A DNA stretch of 64,000 nt, taken from the NCBI GenBank assembly GCA_037176705.1, contig CM073887.1, forward strand, positions 24,865,501 to 24,929,500, written 5' to 3'. The stretch is from Molossus alvarezi. Taxonomy: Eukaryota > Chordata > Mammalia > Chiroptera > Molossidae. Shown piece by piece: positions 1-11,099 of this stretch; the stretch's first letter is position 1; each line of letters begins with the position of its first letter. The notes beneath the pieces were generated by a model. It saw only the letters and a program-made list of their open reading frames with translations. It searched no databases and was not told the origin of the DNA. The position numbers and the translations under genes are program-made.

Positions 1-466
1 CATTTCTGATTTATTAATTTGGGTCCTCTCTCTTTGTTTTTTGGTGAGCCTGGCTAAAGATTGGTCAATCTCATTTATCTTTTCAAAGAACCAGCTCTTG
101 ATATATAAAAATATGTATATATATATATTTTTTTAGTTTCTATGTAGTTTATTTCTACTCTGATCTTTATTATTTCCTTCCTTCTACTAACTCTGGGTTT
201 TTCTTTTTGTTCTCTTTCCAAATCCTTTAATTGTAGGGTTAGATAGTCTATTAGAAATTTTTCTTGTTTCTTGAGGTATTGCTATGAACTTCCCTCTCAG
301 GACTGCTTTTGCTGTGTCCCATAGATTTTGTGTTGTTGTGTGTTCATTTTCATTAGCTTCCAGGAAGTTTGTTATTTCTTTCTTGATCTCATTGGTGACC
401 CATTTGTTGTTTAATAACATGCTATTTAGCCTCCATGTGTTTGTATGCTTTTGAGTATTTCTATTG

Positions 467-710
467 TTTGTTTTTTTGAGATTAAAAAAATTTTTTTTTT
501 CTTTATTGATTTTAGAGAGAGAAGAAGGGAGAGGGAGAGAGAGATAGAAACATTGATGAGAGAGAACATCAATTGGTTGCCTTCTGCATGCCCCCCCTAC
601 CCCACTGGGGATTTGGCCCACAACCTGGGCATGTGCCCTGACCAGGAATTAAACCAGCAACCTCTTGGTGCATGGGTTGATGCTCAACCGCTGAGCTACA
701 CTGGCTGGGC
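467..710 (-). mobile_element. Ves-type SINE, subfamily B
   Basis: tRNA-like head (reverse complement of GGCTCAGYGGTTGAGC), GA-rich body and ATTGATTTT tail. A 16-bp duplication TTGAGTATTTCTATTG (451-466 / 711-726, two mismatches) flanks it. It is inserted in the L1. Confidence 0.85.
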
Positions 711-1370
711 TTGAATATTTCTGTTGTAATTGATTTCTAGTTTTATGCATTGTGATCTGAGAAGATGCTTTATATGACTTCAATCTTTTTGAACTTGTAG
801 AGACTTAGTTTGTGTACTAACATGTGGTCTATCTTTGAGAATGACCCTAGTACATTTGGAAAGAACGTATATTCTGCAGCTTTGGAGTGAAATGTTCTAT
901 AAATGTCAATTAAATTCAGCTGATCTAGTGTGTTGCTTAGGGTCACTGTTTCCTTATTATTTTTTTGTCTAGAAGATGTATCCAGTGGTATCAGTGGGTT
1001 ATTAAAGTCCCCCGCTATGACTGTATTGCTCTTGACCTCTCTCTTGAAGTCCTCCAGAAGTTTTTAAGTATATTTAGGTGCCCCTATATTTGGTGCATAT
1101 ATGTTTACCAGAGGTATATACTCTTGTTCAATTGATTCTTTTAATATTATGTAGTGACTTTCTTTGTCTCTTATTATGGCCCTCATTTTGAAGTCTATCT
1201 TGTGAGATATGAGTATTGCTATACCAGCTTTCTTTTCATTTCCATTTCCCTGGAAAATTTGTTTTTCACCCCTTCACTTTCATCCTGTATGAGTCTGTTG
1301 TTCTGAGGTAGGTTTCTTGTAGACAGCATATATATGGGTCAGGTTTTCTTATTCAATCAGCTACCCTACG

Positions 1371-1371
<1 letters not shown>

Positions 1372-1403
<32 letters not shown>

Positions 1404-1633
1404 CTCACCTGAGGACATTTTTGCATTTATCTTCAGATAGAGCGGGAGGGAGAGAGGGAGGAAGAGAAAGAGAACATCAACATGAGAGACACATCGAGTG
1501 GTTACCACTCACACGACCCCAACTGGGGCAGGGACAAACTGCAACTGAGGTACATGCCCTTAGTGGGAGCTGAACCTGGGACTCTCTGGTCCACAGGCCA
1601 ATACTCTAACCGCTGAGCCAAACCTGCCAGGGC
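1372..1633 (-). mobile_element. Ves-type SINE, subfamily A
   Basis: Starts with a long T run and the CCTCACCTGAGGACATTTTT end typical of subfamily A, and ends with the tRNA-like head. Flanked by imperfect copies of CCCTACGTCTTTT. Confidence 0.85.
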
Positions 1634-2076
1634 CCTCTGTCTTTTGATTGGAGCATTTAAACCATTTACCTTTAAAGATACTATTAATAAGTACTTATTT
1701 GTTGCTATTTTTATTCTTTATCCCTGTGTTCCTCTCTCTCTATTTCTTCTTCTTACAACAGTCCCTTTAGCATTTCTTGGAGTGCTGGTTTGGTGGTAGT
1801 AAATTCCTTTAGCCTGTTTTTTTTTTTTTTTTTTTTGGTCTGTGAAGCTTTTTATTTCACCTTCAATTTTGAATGATAGCCTTGCTGGATAGAGTAGTCT
1901 TGGATTCAGACCCTTGCTTTTCATTACTTTGTATACTTTATGCCACTCCTTTCTGGCCTGCATTGTTTCTATTGAAAAATCAGCTTATGATCTAATAGAC
2001 GCTCCCTTGTAGGTAACTTTCTGTTCCCTCTTGCTGCCTTTAAGATTCTTTCTTTGTCTTTAACATTTGCCATTTT

Positions 2077-2253
2077 CAATGTTTTTTAATTGATATTTTA
2101 GAAAGAGAGATAGAACCATCGATTGGCTGCCTCCTGCACCACCCCCACTGGGGATCAAGCCTGCAACCTGGGCATGTGCCCTGACTGGGAATCAAACCAG
2201 GACCTCTCAGTCCAAGGCATGATGTTTAATCCACTGAGCCACACCCCCTGGGC
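2077..2253 (-). mobile_element. Ves-type SINE, older subfamily B, shortened
   Basis: A perfect 15-bp target duplication AACATTTGCCATTTT lies at 2,062-2,076 and 2,254-2,268. The GA-rich body is reduced. Confidence 0.85.
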
Positions 2254-2765
2254 AACATTTGCCATTTTAATTATGATGTGTCTAGGTGTGGGACTTATTG
2301 GGTTCATCTTGATTGGGAGTCTGTGTTTCCTGGGCTTGTGTGACTGTTTCCTTCACCAGGTTAGGGAAGTTTGCTATGATTTCTTCCAATAGGCTCTCTA
2401 TTCATTTCTCCAAATCTTTTCCTTCTGGTACCCCTATGATGTGAATGTTGTTATGTTTTGTGTTGTCCCAAAGCTCCCTTAAACTCTCCTCCTGCTTTGT
2501 AATTTTTTTTTTTTCATTTGCTGCTCTATTTGGGTGTTGTTGTTTTTTTCTACCTTGTCTTCTAACTTGCTGATTCAGTCTTCACCTTCTTCTAATCTAC
2601 TATTCAATCGTTCCAAGGTATTTTTTATATAAGCTATGTCATTCTTCATTTTCACTTGATTTTTATTCATAGTTTCTACCTCTTTTTTTATGCTGGTGTA
2701 GTTATCATTAAGTTTTTTGTAGTTCTCACTAAGTTGTTTGAGCACTCTTAAAACCATTGCTTTGA

Positions 2766-3042
2766 TTTTTTTTTAAATCCTCACCCAAGGATTTTTTCTC
2801 CATTTATCTTCAGAAAGAGTAGGAAGGAGTGAGGGAAGGAGGGAGGGAGGGAGGGAGAGAGAAAGAGAGAGAGAGAGAGAGATCAATGAGAGAGGGACAC
2901 TTCAGGGTTGCCTCCTGCACAACTCCAACCAGGGCCAGGGACCGAATCACAACTGAGGTACGTGCCCCTGACTGGAATCGAACCTGTAACTCTTTGGTCT
3001 GCAGGCCAGTGTTCTAACCACTGAGCAAAGCCAGCCAGGGCA
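2766..3042 (-). mobile_element. Ves-type SINE, subfamily A variant
   Basis: Contains ATCCTCACCCAAGGATTTTT and a long GGGA/GA tract. Flanked by ATTGCTTTGA at 2,756-2,765 and 3,043-3,052. Confidence 0.8.
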
Positions 3043-3930
3043 ATTGCTTTGAAATTTTTATCTGACAAATTGCTTGCTTCCATTTCATGTAGTTCCTTTT
3101 CTGGTGATTCCTCCTTTTCTTTCATTTGGGGGTTGTTTCTTTGTCTTACCCTTTTATTAGTCTGGTAGTTTGGGACCAGGTGAGGCATGTTGAGCCATGT
3201 GGGCAGGTTGGTGTGTATCAATGACTGCTATGGCTCCCAGTCCTGGTGATGTGGCCTTCTTGTGGGACCCAATAGAGTAGTCTCTGTTATCTTTTGAACT
3301 GGGTGCTCTAGAATATATACTTGTGTGGCTATGTGGGCTCTCCTGTTGAATTTGGGTCTTAATTGCTGTTGTCTGTTTGTGGGTGGGCTCAGTTCTCCGG
3401 GTTGTTAACTCTGAGTTTCAACCCCAGCCCTGTTGACCCTTGGATTTGCTCTTTATGGAGCTCACTGGATTTTTCTCTGTAGTTGGATCTGGCCCCTTGG
3501 GTGTGGGTCCCTGACCTTGGGCAGTTCTCTGGTATAGGCCATCCCTGCCTGTCCTTGGCCTCTTGGCTGGATCCCTGCACGGCATGGTCCCAGGTAGTCC
3601 TATGAGCTGAACTTCCCTAGCCTAAAGGCTGGGTCGCCTTCAGGGCTAGCCACTTGTACGTATTTGTTCTGGGCTGCTTTCCCTTCACCCCCAGCACTGG
3701 GCTCTGTGGGGTATCAGGTCCAGTCAGGGTGGTTTACTCAGATTTGTTTTGGGGGTGGTGCCTATAGCTTGCAGGAGAGGCAGGCAGTCTCTTCCTCTCC
3801 TTCGAATGCCTCAGTTCTGCCTGGGTTGCTGGCACCCCACCCCAAGCAGGTGAGAATAGGGGCGGGGGGGGGGGATGAGGTTAATGAAAAGAAAAAAAAA
3901 AAAGAAAAAGAAATGCCCTGCTTTCAAGTA

Positions 3931-5854
3931 TACATTTTAAATTACAAGCCTGACCTTGACTCTAGTAGGCCAAATGATTTTAAATGTGACAATTCTTTAA
4001 AAACGAAATATTCACAGATTCCTTAACACAAAATAATCATGTAAACACTAAATTGTAAGTCTTCCAGAGATTGCATCCAGAAACTTTTTTGGCCAAATAT
4101 GACTGTCCATACAATTTCCAAGAAAACAGCAACCTCCAGGTTTAAAAGATATTGATGTACACCTAGGAAACTTACATCATTGTACCTAATTAGGGGAATT
4201 CCTTCTTAGCTAGTTGACCATTGATACTGGCCAGGAAGGTGGCAGTATTCTTGTCTGTGACCCTAACTGGTACACAATGACCCTTAGTTATACTTTATAA
4301 CAGGGACTGGACCTAAAGAAGGCAGTGGTCACATAGCTCATGTCCCTGGGTCTGAGCCCTACCACATGATTGGATGTAACAGTTATGTGATTCTTAAGAT
4401 ATTTCAATATACTTTCCAAGGAGTTCCAAAGAATGTGGAAGTTGATAAAATGCTGCCCTTTTTCATAGTCTTTCTGCCTGATGAGGCCATACAATCCTTA
4501 CAGATATTAAAATGACACCAGTTGCTTGCTCATGGTTTTGTCTGACTACATGGTTGGAAATCAGGCACTGTTACTCCTTCCTTTCCTGTTTAACTGAGGT
4601 CAGCAACTGTGTGGCAAGGGCAGGGAGTCAGGACAAGGAAACACTGGTCAGACTTCTCTCCTTTGCTGTTCCACAGTGTGTCTGCAATGGCTACATCAGA
4701 TTCTACTCCTCCAGACCTAACTGATACTCTGAAAAGTATCACTTCACCCCTTAATTAACAAGCATTAATTGGTCAGTGCTGACTCTGTTTTAGGGAACCA
4801 GGATATATCATTGCAAATAGGAGAACAAAGCCCATGTCCTCATGAAATTTACATCCAGCCATATTCAGCAGATACGTGAAAATTTGGAAGCTCCCTTTTT
4901 ATTGTCTAGTAAAATTCTTGCAACAGATGGAAATTGTTCACCTTGCCCTTACGAGTCTTGTGTGCTCAGACCTTTCCTATAGCAACTCACCTCATACATC
5001 ATCCTCATGGTTTGGCCCTTTGCTTTCGAGATAGTCCAGCAAAGAACTTGAGAAAAAGTCTTTCTCTTTCTCTACTTTCCCAAACTTTAGATTCCTGAAG
5101 TATTTACACATTATCTAATTAAAAAAAAAAAAAAAGACTTAATGGATTTCTGTTCTGAATTAATTTAAGATTGATTGATGCTTCAAGTCTCCAGAGATAT
5201 GCACCAAGAAGCCTGAAATTGAGGTTTGGTTGATCTTTCAAGTTTCAAAATTGTAAGTGAGAAACACTGCTCTTCATATGAACTGAACTTGAACTGAAGA
5301 TGTTAATGATATCAGAACTATATATTCCATGTGTTAAAAATATATGTGAAAGTGCTTTGGAAACATTAAGAACTGAACAAGTATAAGGACTGTCCCTGAG
5401 TAAACATGCTTATACTTTTGCTGAGAAGGTAGCATAACCTTCATTGTATAGAGGTGACACTGCTAATAACTTGTGGGTAGATAACTTGACTTTGCCAGAA
5501 TATTCTTTGACTTGGGGATTACAAAGCAATAACATTTATAATTACAACAGCACCAAAGTCAATCTATGCAGTTCAACTAGAGAAAATATATAGAGAAAGA
5601 ACAGAGGTTTTTAGTTTCAGGGGGTAAAGCTGGAAGTAAGTTTTCTCAAGTACATTTGAGGAAGACAGGTGAAGACTTTGAATTAATAAGAAGAAAGTAA
5701 TTTCAGGCAGCTAGAGAGCCTGAAGGATAGAGAGAAATATCCACAGATTCAGTAAACTGTATGGAAACTCAGACTCCTCCCTCTCAATTCATGCCTGTTG
5801 ATTAAGTTTGCCTGAGGTTTGAAGCTTTAATGGGAATTAGGGATGTGGAATAGG
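3931..5854. other. Unassigned sequence upstream of TLR2
   Basis: AT-rich DNA with no supported gene, RNA or clear repeat. A weak L2/MIR-like piece may lie near 4,740-4,870. Open frames here are short and lack recognizable protein features. Confidence 0.5.
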
Positions 5855-6025
5855 GAAAGAGAAGACCTGGATTTAGGGTAAAATTATGGCTTCAAATCTC
5901 AGCTCTGCCACTGACTATTTGCATGACATTTCCCTGTGTGTAAAAGAGGAGCCAGAATGCTTCTTAAGTCTCACGCCTCAATTTGTGAAGATCACATGTA
6001 ATTATGAAGATAAAATGTACTTTAT
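5855..6025 (+). repeat. MIR-like SINE fragment
   Basis: CAAATCTCAGCTCTGCCACT followed by a TTTGCATGACATT-like segment matches the core of MIR in the sense direction. Confidence 0.6.
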
Positions 6026-6029
6026 TCAT

Positions 6030-6189
6030 ATTCATCACAGGAAGATATTTCTCCACTTATTTTCAGACAGAGTAGGAGGGAGAGAGAAAAACATACTGGT
6101 TGCCCCCGGCAGGACCGGGGGTCGGGCTCTTGACTGGAATCTAACCCAATCTGGTATGATGCTCTAACCGCTGAACCAAACCGGCCAGG
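6030..6189 (-). mobile_element. Ves-type SINE, degraded subfamily A
   Basis: Contains the subfamily A body and head (GCTGAACCAAACCGGCCAGGG) but is shortened in the middle. Confidence 0.7.
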
Positions 6190-6208
6190 GTAAGGCTACT
6201 TACTTTTT

Positions 6209-6467
6209 AATTTTTTTTTTATTTTTTTTATCCTCATCCGAGGACATTTTTCCATTTTTTGTACAGACAGAGTGGGAGGGAGAGAGAGGAAGAGAGAGAG
6301 AGGGAAACATCGATGTGAAAGGGACACATGGAATGGCTGCCACCCGCACCACCAACCAGGGCCGGGGACAAACTGCAACCAAGGTACATGCCCTTAGCGG
6401 GAACCGAACCCGGGTCTCTCCGGACCGCGGGCGGACGCTCCAACCGCTGAGCCAAAGCGGCCAGGGC
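6209..6467 (-). mobile_element. Ves-type SINE, subfamily A
   Basis: Full-length copy. Flanked by imperfect duplicates of AAGSCTRMTTACTTTTTAA, directly after another SINE. Confidence 0.85.
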
Positions 6468-6469
6468 AA

Positions 6470-7098
6470 AGCTGATTACTTTTTAAAAGGTACTGGTTTG
6501 TTTCCCTTATAAAACACTCCTCACTGCCTGGGATAAACTAGTTTCTGTAGTAAGGAAGAAAGCAATCTAGGGCTGCTTTTGGAATTACCTGGAGAAATAG
6601 GGATGGAATGGAGGGAGGAAAGAATGGAACGAGGGAAGACTGGAAGGACTCAGGTTCAAAATCTCAGCGCTCTGTGGCTCTCACATCTCTGTATGGTGAG
6701 ATTGGGGATGGGATGTAGGTGCTGGAGACAGTGCAGCACCAGGGTCTGCCACAGGACTGGCGGGGCGTCGGGGACCGAGCCTGGCGCTGCGCTTGCCCGC
6801 TCTGCGGGCAAAATCTTGCCGGATTGATGTGGATAGTGATTGGTGAGCTATTTTAATGCAGGAGAGCAAAGACTATCGGGTGGAAGTAGACCCTGGAGAT
6901 TTATAAATGGGCTGGCAAATAAATGTTGAAACGGCGGGAACAATGAGAAATATGATTCACGAGCCTGAATTCTGGCTTCCAAGGATGGAAAAGAATAGAT
7001 AGGTGGAGTTTAAAGACGGAGCGATTCAGAATTACGTGAAAATTGCCTGCCCGAAGCTTCAAGAAAACACTGACTGGTTGGGTAATCAGCCTTCTAGG
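6470..7098. other. TLR2 upstream region
   Basis: No gene seen. The region becomes GC-richer toward the CpG island and may contain distal promoter sequence. Confidence 0.5.
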
Positions 7099-7108
7099 AT
7101 TGCGCAAT
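7099..7108. promoter_or_regulatory. Perfect C/EBP palindrome ATTGCGCAAT
   Basis: The ten bases are the ideal palindromic C/EBP site. It lies about 360 bp upstream of the candidate TLR2 exon 1 donor and 15 bp before a kappaB palindrome. C/EBP and NF-kappaB control of Tlr2 has been reported in other mammals; use in this animal is inferred. Confidence 0.6.
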
Positions 7109-7123
7109 CTGACCCTGTGCTTC

Positions 7124-7133
7124 GGGAAATCCC
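7124..7133. promoter_or_regulatory. Perfect kappaB palindrome GGGAAATCCC
   Basis: The ten bases match the symmetric NF-kappaB site. The site sits at the upstream edge of the TLR2 CpG island, close to a C/EBP palindrome, which suggests an inflammation-responsive promoter element. Function is inferred from sequence and position only. Confidence 0.6.
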
Positions 7134-7900
7134 ACGAGGGGCTTCTAGGCGCCCGGTTCTTTTTCCGGTCGGGTGACCCCCAGCCAGCCCCCAGCGCCCT
7201 TCTCTGACCCGGGCCCCGCACCTGGCGGGGGTCGGGGCAGGACCCACGCGCGTGGACCCGGACCTGCCTCCAGCCAGCCGGGGCCTCGGTCTGGGTCATC
7301 TGACGGAGTCTGCCGGGAAGATGGGGCGCGCAGGCCGAGGTTAGCGCCCCCCGCTGGCTGCGGCGCGCGCTGCGCGGGTCACCGCGCGCATTTCCCCCGC
7401 TGCGTTCCTGAGCTCGCGGTCGGGTCGGGAGGCAGCCAGAGCACGGCTTGGAAGCGGCTCGCGCGTCCCAGGTACGTCGGGCCGTTCTCGCGGGCGCCGG
7501 GGCCGGGCAGCCCTTCCCCGATCCAGCCGGCAGGGGCGAAGGGGAGACGCGGGACCTTCGCCGGGCGGCCGCGGAGCGTTCCTGGCCCCCGAGGACCTCG
7601 CGCTTCTCCGCCCCAGTCTGCGCGGCCCTGTGCTGGAAAGTGGACCCGCGAAGGCCGGTCCTGGGGAGAAGCAGGAGCCACAGTAAAGACTCGGGCGGAG
7701 CGCCCTTCCAGCTCGGGGCACCCCTCCCCGGGGGTCGCCGCGGGGAGCTTCCGCTGGGCTCCCGGGAGACCGAGGTGGGCGGTGCCCCAAGGGCCGCCCT
7801 CCCCGCGGCCTCGGCACCCTTACTCAGAGCTGGGGGGCGGGGGGAAGGCTTGGAGAGCCACCTGCGCGTCCCGCTGGGGATGTTCTGCGCTTAGGGTTAC
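7134..7900 (+). promoter_or_regulatory. TLR2: CpG island, probable TLR2 promoter/exon 1 region
   Basis: This stretch is strongly GC-rich and dense in CpG, unlike the AT-rich DNA on either side. It contains several GC boxes (for example GGGGGCGGGG near 7,832) and the candidate exon 1 donor at 7,472. Long open frames across it on both strands are a by-product of few stop codons in GC-rich DNA, not genes. Assignment to TLR2 rests on position, orientation of the donor and similarity of the exon to human TLR2 exon 1. Confidence 0.75.
7428..7471 (+). other. TLR2: Candidate TLR2 non-coding exon 1 (3' part) with splice donor
   Basis: The stretch GGGAGGCAGCCAGAGCACGG ... GCGTCCCAG followed by GTACGT resembles the 5' end of human TLR2 mRNA as I remember it (GGAGGCAGC ... 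TCTCAG). The donor GT is at 7,472-7,473. It lies inside the CpG island about 8.2 kb upstream of the coding exon, which fits the usual TLR2 gene plan. The 5' limit (transcription start) cannot be seen. A second non-coding exon found in human TLR2 was not located in 7.5-15.6 kb. Confidence 0.6.
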
Positions 7901-8557
7901 CGCTAGCACCAAACTCCCGAAGGTTGGATTTTGGTCACCGGGGCTCAGAAGTGGGGAAGGTTCAGTGCTCTCGCTCCCTAACCCGAGCCTGACCTCTACT
8001 TTGAGGTGGTCTCCAAGCCCCCTCCATATTCCTTCATCCTTAGAGTGTCTGCTATGTCAGATATGGTTATATCTAATCAGTTATGATTAGAACATAACAG
8101 CATTTAAGCACAGAGGAGATTTAAAAATAACAGTGCTTTGAAGTTTCCCTTATAACTTCTTCAACTTCTGCAGTGAGAACTTGTGTTTGCAATTTAGGTG
8201 CAAGCCGGGAAAATGTTTTTCCTGGGGAAGAGAGAGAGAGAGGATTCAAACCTGAGATTATTAAAATCTGAGATTAAAATCTTGCAGAAGTTCTTATCTG
8301 CACTCTACTAACTCGGATCTTGACCAAAAGCAACTAGTAGGTAGGGTGCCCTGATTTGAAAGTAGAGACCAAAAAAAAGGGAAATAGCAAACCCTGACTA
8401 TTTGAAAATGACTTATTAACCAAGATTTTAAGTTTCTTCCTGTTTTAAGCAGAGAACATTTGCATCTTGAAACTTTTTATAATGTCAGAAGTTGACAGCA
8501 TGTTTTTGGAAGTTTCTAAGTTATCAATTCATTGTTTTTGCATTATTTCAAAAAGAA
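7901..8557. other. TLR2: TLR2 intron 1, proximal part
   Basis: Non-coding; no repeat recognized. A short GA tract occurs near 8,230. Confidence 0.5.
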
Positions 8558-8800
8558 TTTGGCTCGGTGCCCTGGCAGGTGTTAGAGTGTCAGCCCAGCA
8601 TGAAAGAGTCTCGGGTTCGAGTGCGGGTCAAGGGCATGTACCTGTGTGCAGAAGGCAACCAATCCATGTGTCTCTCTCACATCAATGTTTCTTCCTCCCT
8701 TCTTTCTGTCTCCTTCCTTCCACTCTCTCTAAAAAAAATCAATGGAAAAAATATCCTCAGGCGAGAATTACAAAAAAAGAAAAAGAAAAAAACATTTGCC
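8558..8800 (+). mobile_element. Older Ves-type SINE with both tail types
   Basis: Sense copy with tRNA-like head (GTCTCGGGTTCGAGTGCGGG). The 3' end carries both the subfamily B motif AAATCAATGG and the subfamily A motif ATATCCTCAGGCGAGAATTA. Confidence 0.8.
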
Positions 8801-10854
8801 TTGGCTGGTTAAATATCTTATTTTGGTTTTTGTGATTGTATATGGCATCTTGGGTGTGACTTCCTCATAAAGATCTTTTAATAAATATAAATCTGTTTAC
8901 TCCTTCCAAATAGTGGCTTGTTTGTCAAAATTGTCCCCCCACCCCCAATATCACTTAAAATTTATGTTACTTTTTCCTCATACTGAAAAGCCACATCTGA
9001 GTTTCTGAGTAAATTTGTTAAAAATTCAAGTTTTCGTCTTGCAGCCTACTCTTACTAGGTTCATTTTCCATATTGCTAAAAAACATATTTTTAGGGGTAC
9101 TTTTTTTCAATGAGAGTCTCTGGATAAAAATTCTCTTTTAGTTTTTGAATGTCTGAAACTATCTCATCTTTGCTCTTGAATGATCATTTAAATGTCTATG
9201 GATGTCTAGATTGACAGGTATATTTTCTCAGCCCTTTGATATTATTCCAAATTTTCAGGCTAGGTGAGAAATTTCTTTCTTTCTTTTTCGCTTGGGATTT
9301 AATATGCATTTGTAATCTGGGAACTTACGTTTTTCTTCACTTCTGAAAACTTTTTCGTTATTATATCTTTTAATATTTGGATCTACACCAGCATATACGG
9401 CAGGTCTGGGGTTCTGATTTCCTCCAGGGGATTTCCAGTGGGCAGGCTTCCAGCCAGGTTGAAACTCTGGGTCAGAGGGCAGAGATTTTTTTTGGTCCCT
9501 GTTTACATAAGGTGTCTATGGCCTTTTTCCTGCACATGGCTTTATGGAGAGTCCCCTTTCGGTTCTCTGCTATGCACTGGGTCAGGAGCCTCTGCACTCC
9601 CGCGTCACCAGGCACTACAGCCCTGGCCCTAACGTGGATATCTGGTTGTGGTCTCACTGTGGGCCTCAGGTTTCAACTTCCTTCCAGTTCTGGTGTAGCA
9701 GATGTATGCAGCATAATTCACCTCTCATACCAGGCTTATTTCTCAGACTTCCATCCTCTTTTGGGCCTTGGACAAGTAATTCCTCACTGCCCTGTGCGCT
9801 TTCTGAACTCTTCAAGCAGATGAATTTTATCCTTTGTCCAGGCCCTCATCCCTCATTTAGCTGTGACTCCATGTAGTCTAACTTTAGCCATTGCCCTTTC
9901 CTTCCCCCGTGTCTTCTGTTGAGGACTTCTCTGCCTCATGCTGTAATGCATGAAGGATCTGAAAGGAGAGAAGTAATTCTGATATTAAGTGTTGAGTTGC
10001 AGTTTTAGCACCATCAATGATTATTATTGTTTAAAACTCACTATGCTATAGGTACCATATAATATTTATATGAGATAGCCCAAGATCTAAGTTTTTTATA
10101 AATTCTACATCTCAAAGAGAAAAGGCTAAGAAAAATGAAAAATAGATGTATTTGACCTTAAATCTTAGCCAAAAATGATTATGTATTTCTTAAGATCTGT
10201 GCTATGTATTACAAAGTGGAAAAAAAAAAAGTTTTGGTTGCCCACTACAGTTATACTAAGAGGATTTTTTTCGATAACTTGATTAACCAGAAAGACAATG
10301 GAATAAATATAGTACCAAGCAGTAATAACCATCTCATCTTGATTTGTTGATTTTAGAGGTAGGTACAAGACTAGTCTTGATGGATTAGTTTCCATTGTCT
10401 CCTGTTTCTGCTCTGCTCATACATATTAATTTCATTCCTTTATTACCTGTTTTTTTTTGTTGTTGTTGTTTGTTTGTTTTTCTTAGTGCATACTGAAAAT
10501 TCCTTTTGAAAAATTATAAAAAGACATTTGAGGCCTAGGATGATATCTTCTAGAGAAAAATTGTCTTTGCTTCTGCAGATACCCATGAGCACTAGCATTC
10601 AGAAATCATTCTCAGAGATTAAGACTGTCTGAGACATCTAGATAAATCAAAGCTGTGCTGCAATGTCTGTGGGGATTTGTTTTCCTCTAGTTCAGCCTTA
10701 CCTGCCTCATCCAAGACTGCCCCAGACTTTACTCTTTAACTCCCTGTCCTTCAAGGCTGTCAAAGTGCTGCAGCCTATCAGAGTATGCTTACTGTGCTCA
10801 AGGTGATTAAAGACAAGATTGAAAGTTTTGGCAGAGAATTAGAAACTATGAAAA
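8801..10854. other. TLR2 intron sequence, possible old L1/HAL1 remains
   Basis: About 9,080-9,380 loosely resembles antisense L1/HAL1 text (for example TATTTTCTCAGCCCTTTGAT). The open frames at 9,377-9,876 show no family features. I see no gene. Confidence 0.4.
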
Positions 10855-10866
10855 ACAACACAGCAG

Positions 10867-11088
10867 TTGGCCGGTGTGGCTCAGTGGTTGAGCGTTGACC
10901 CATGCACCAAGAGGTTGCCAGTTGGATTCCTAGTCAGGGCACATGCCCAGGTTGTGGGCTGGATACCCAGTGTGGGGCATGCAGGAGGTGGCAAATCGAT
11001 GTTCTCTCTCATTGATGTTTCTATCTCTCTCTCCCTTTCACTTCCTCTCTCTCTAAAATCAATAAAGGAAAACAATTAAAAACAAAAC
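10867..11088 (+). mobile_element. Ves-type SINE, subfamily B
   Basis: Sense copy with head, CT-rich body and AAAATCAATAAA tail. Flanked by ACAACACAGCAG (10,855-10,866 and about 11,097-11,108). Confidence 0.85.
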
Positions 11089-11099
11089 AAAAAAACAAC

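Larger units (their letters stand above)
1..3930 (-). mobile_element. L1 retrotransposon, antisense, 5' part, interrupted by SINEs
   Basis: Read on the minus strand this is 5' UTR (about 3,930-2,780), ORF1 with a coiled coil (about 2,757-2,575) and C-terminal domain (LYPARLSFKIEGEIKSF near 1,860), then the endonuclease part of ORF2 running off the left edge ([15 protein letters not shown] near 400). Frames are broken and four SINEs are inserted, so it is dead. The 3' end is outside the window. Confidence 0.85.

Noticed and set aside
187..621. L1 ORF2-like open frame
   Set aside because: It is part of a decayed L1 with a SINE inserted in it; not an active or host gene.
7173..8090. 305-residue open frame across the CpG island, and overlapping frames on the other strand
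   Set aside because: Base composition gives few stops in GC-rich DNA. The protein is Pro/Arg/Gly-rich with no domain, and a splice donor for TLR2 exon 1 lies inside it.
9377..9876. Overlapping 110-148-residue frames in the TLR2 intron
   Set aside because: No protein family features and several competing frames; likely repeat remains.
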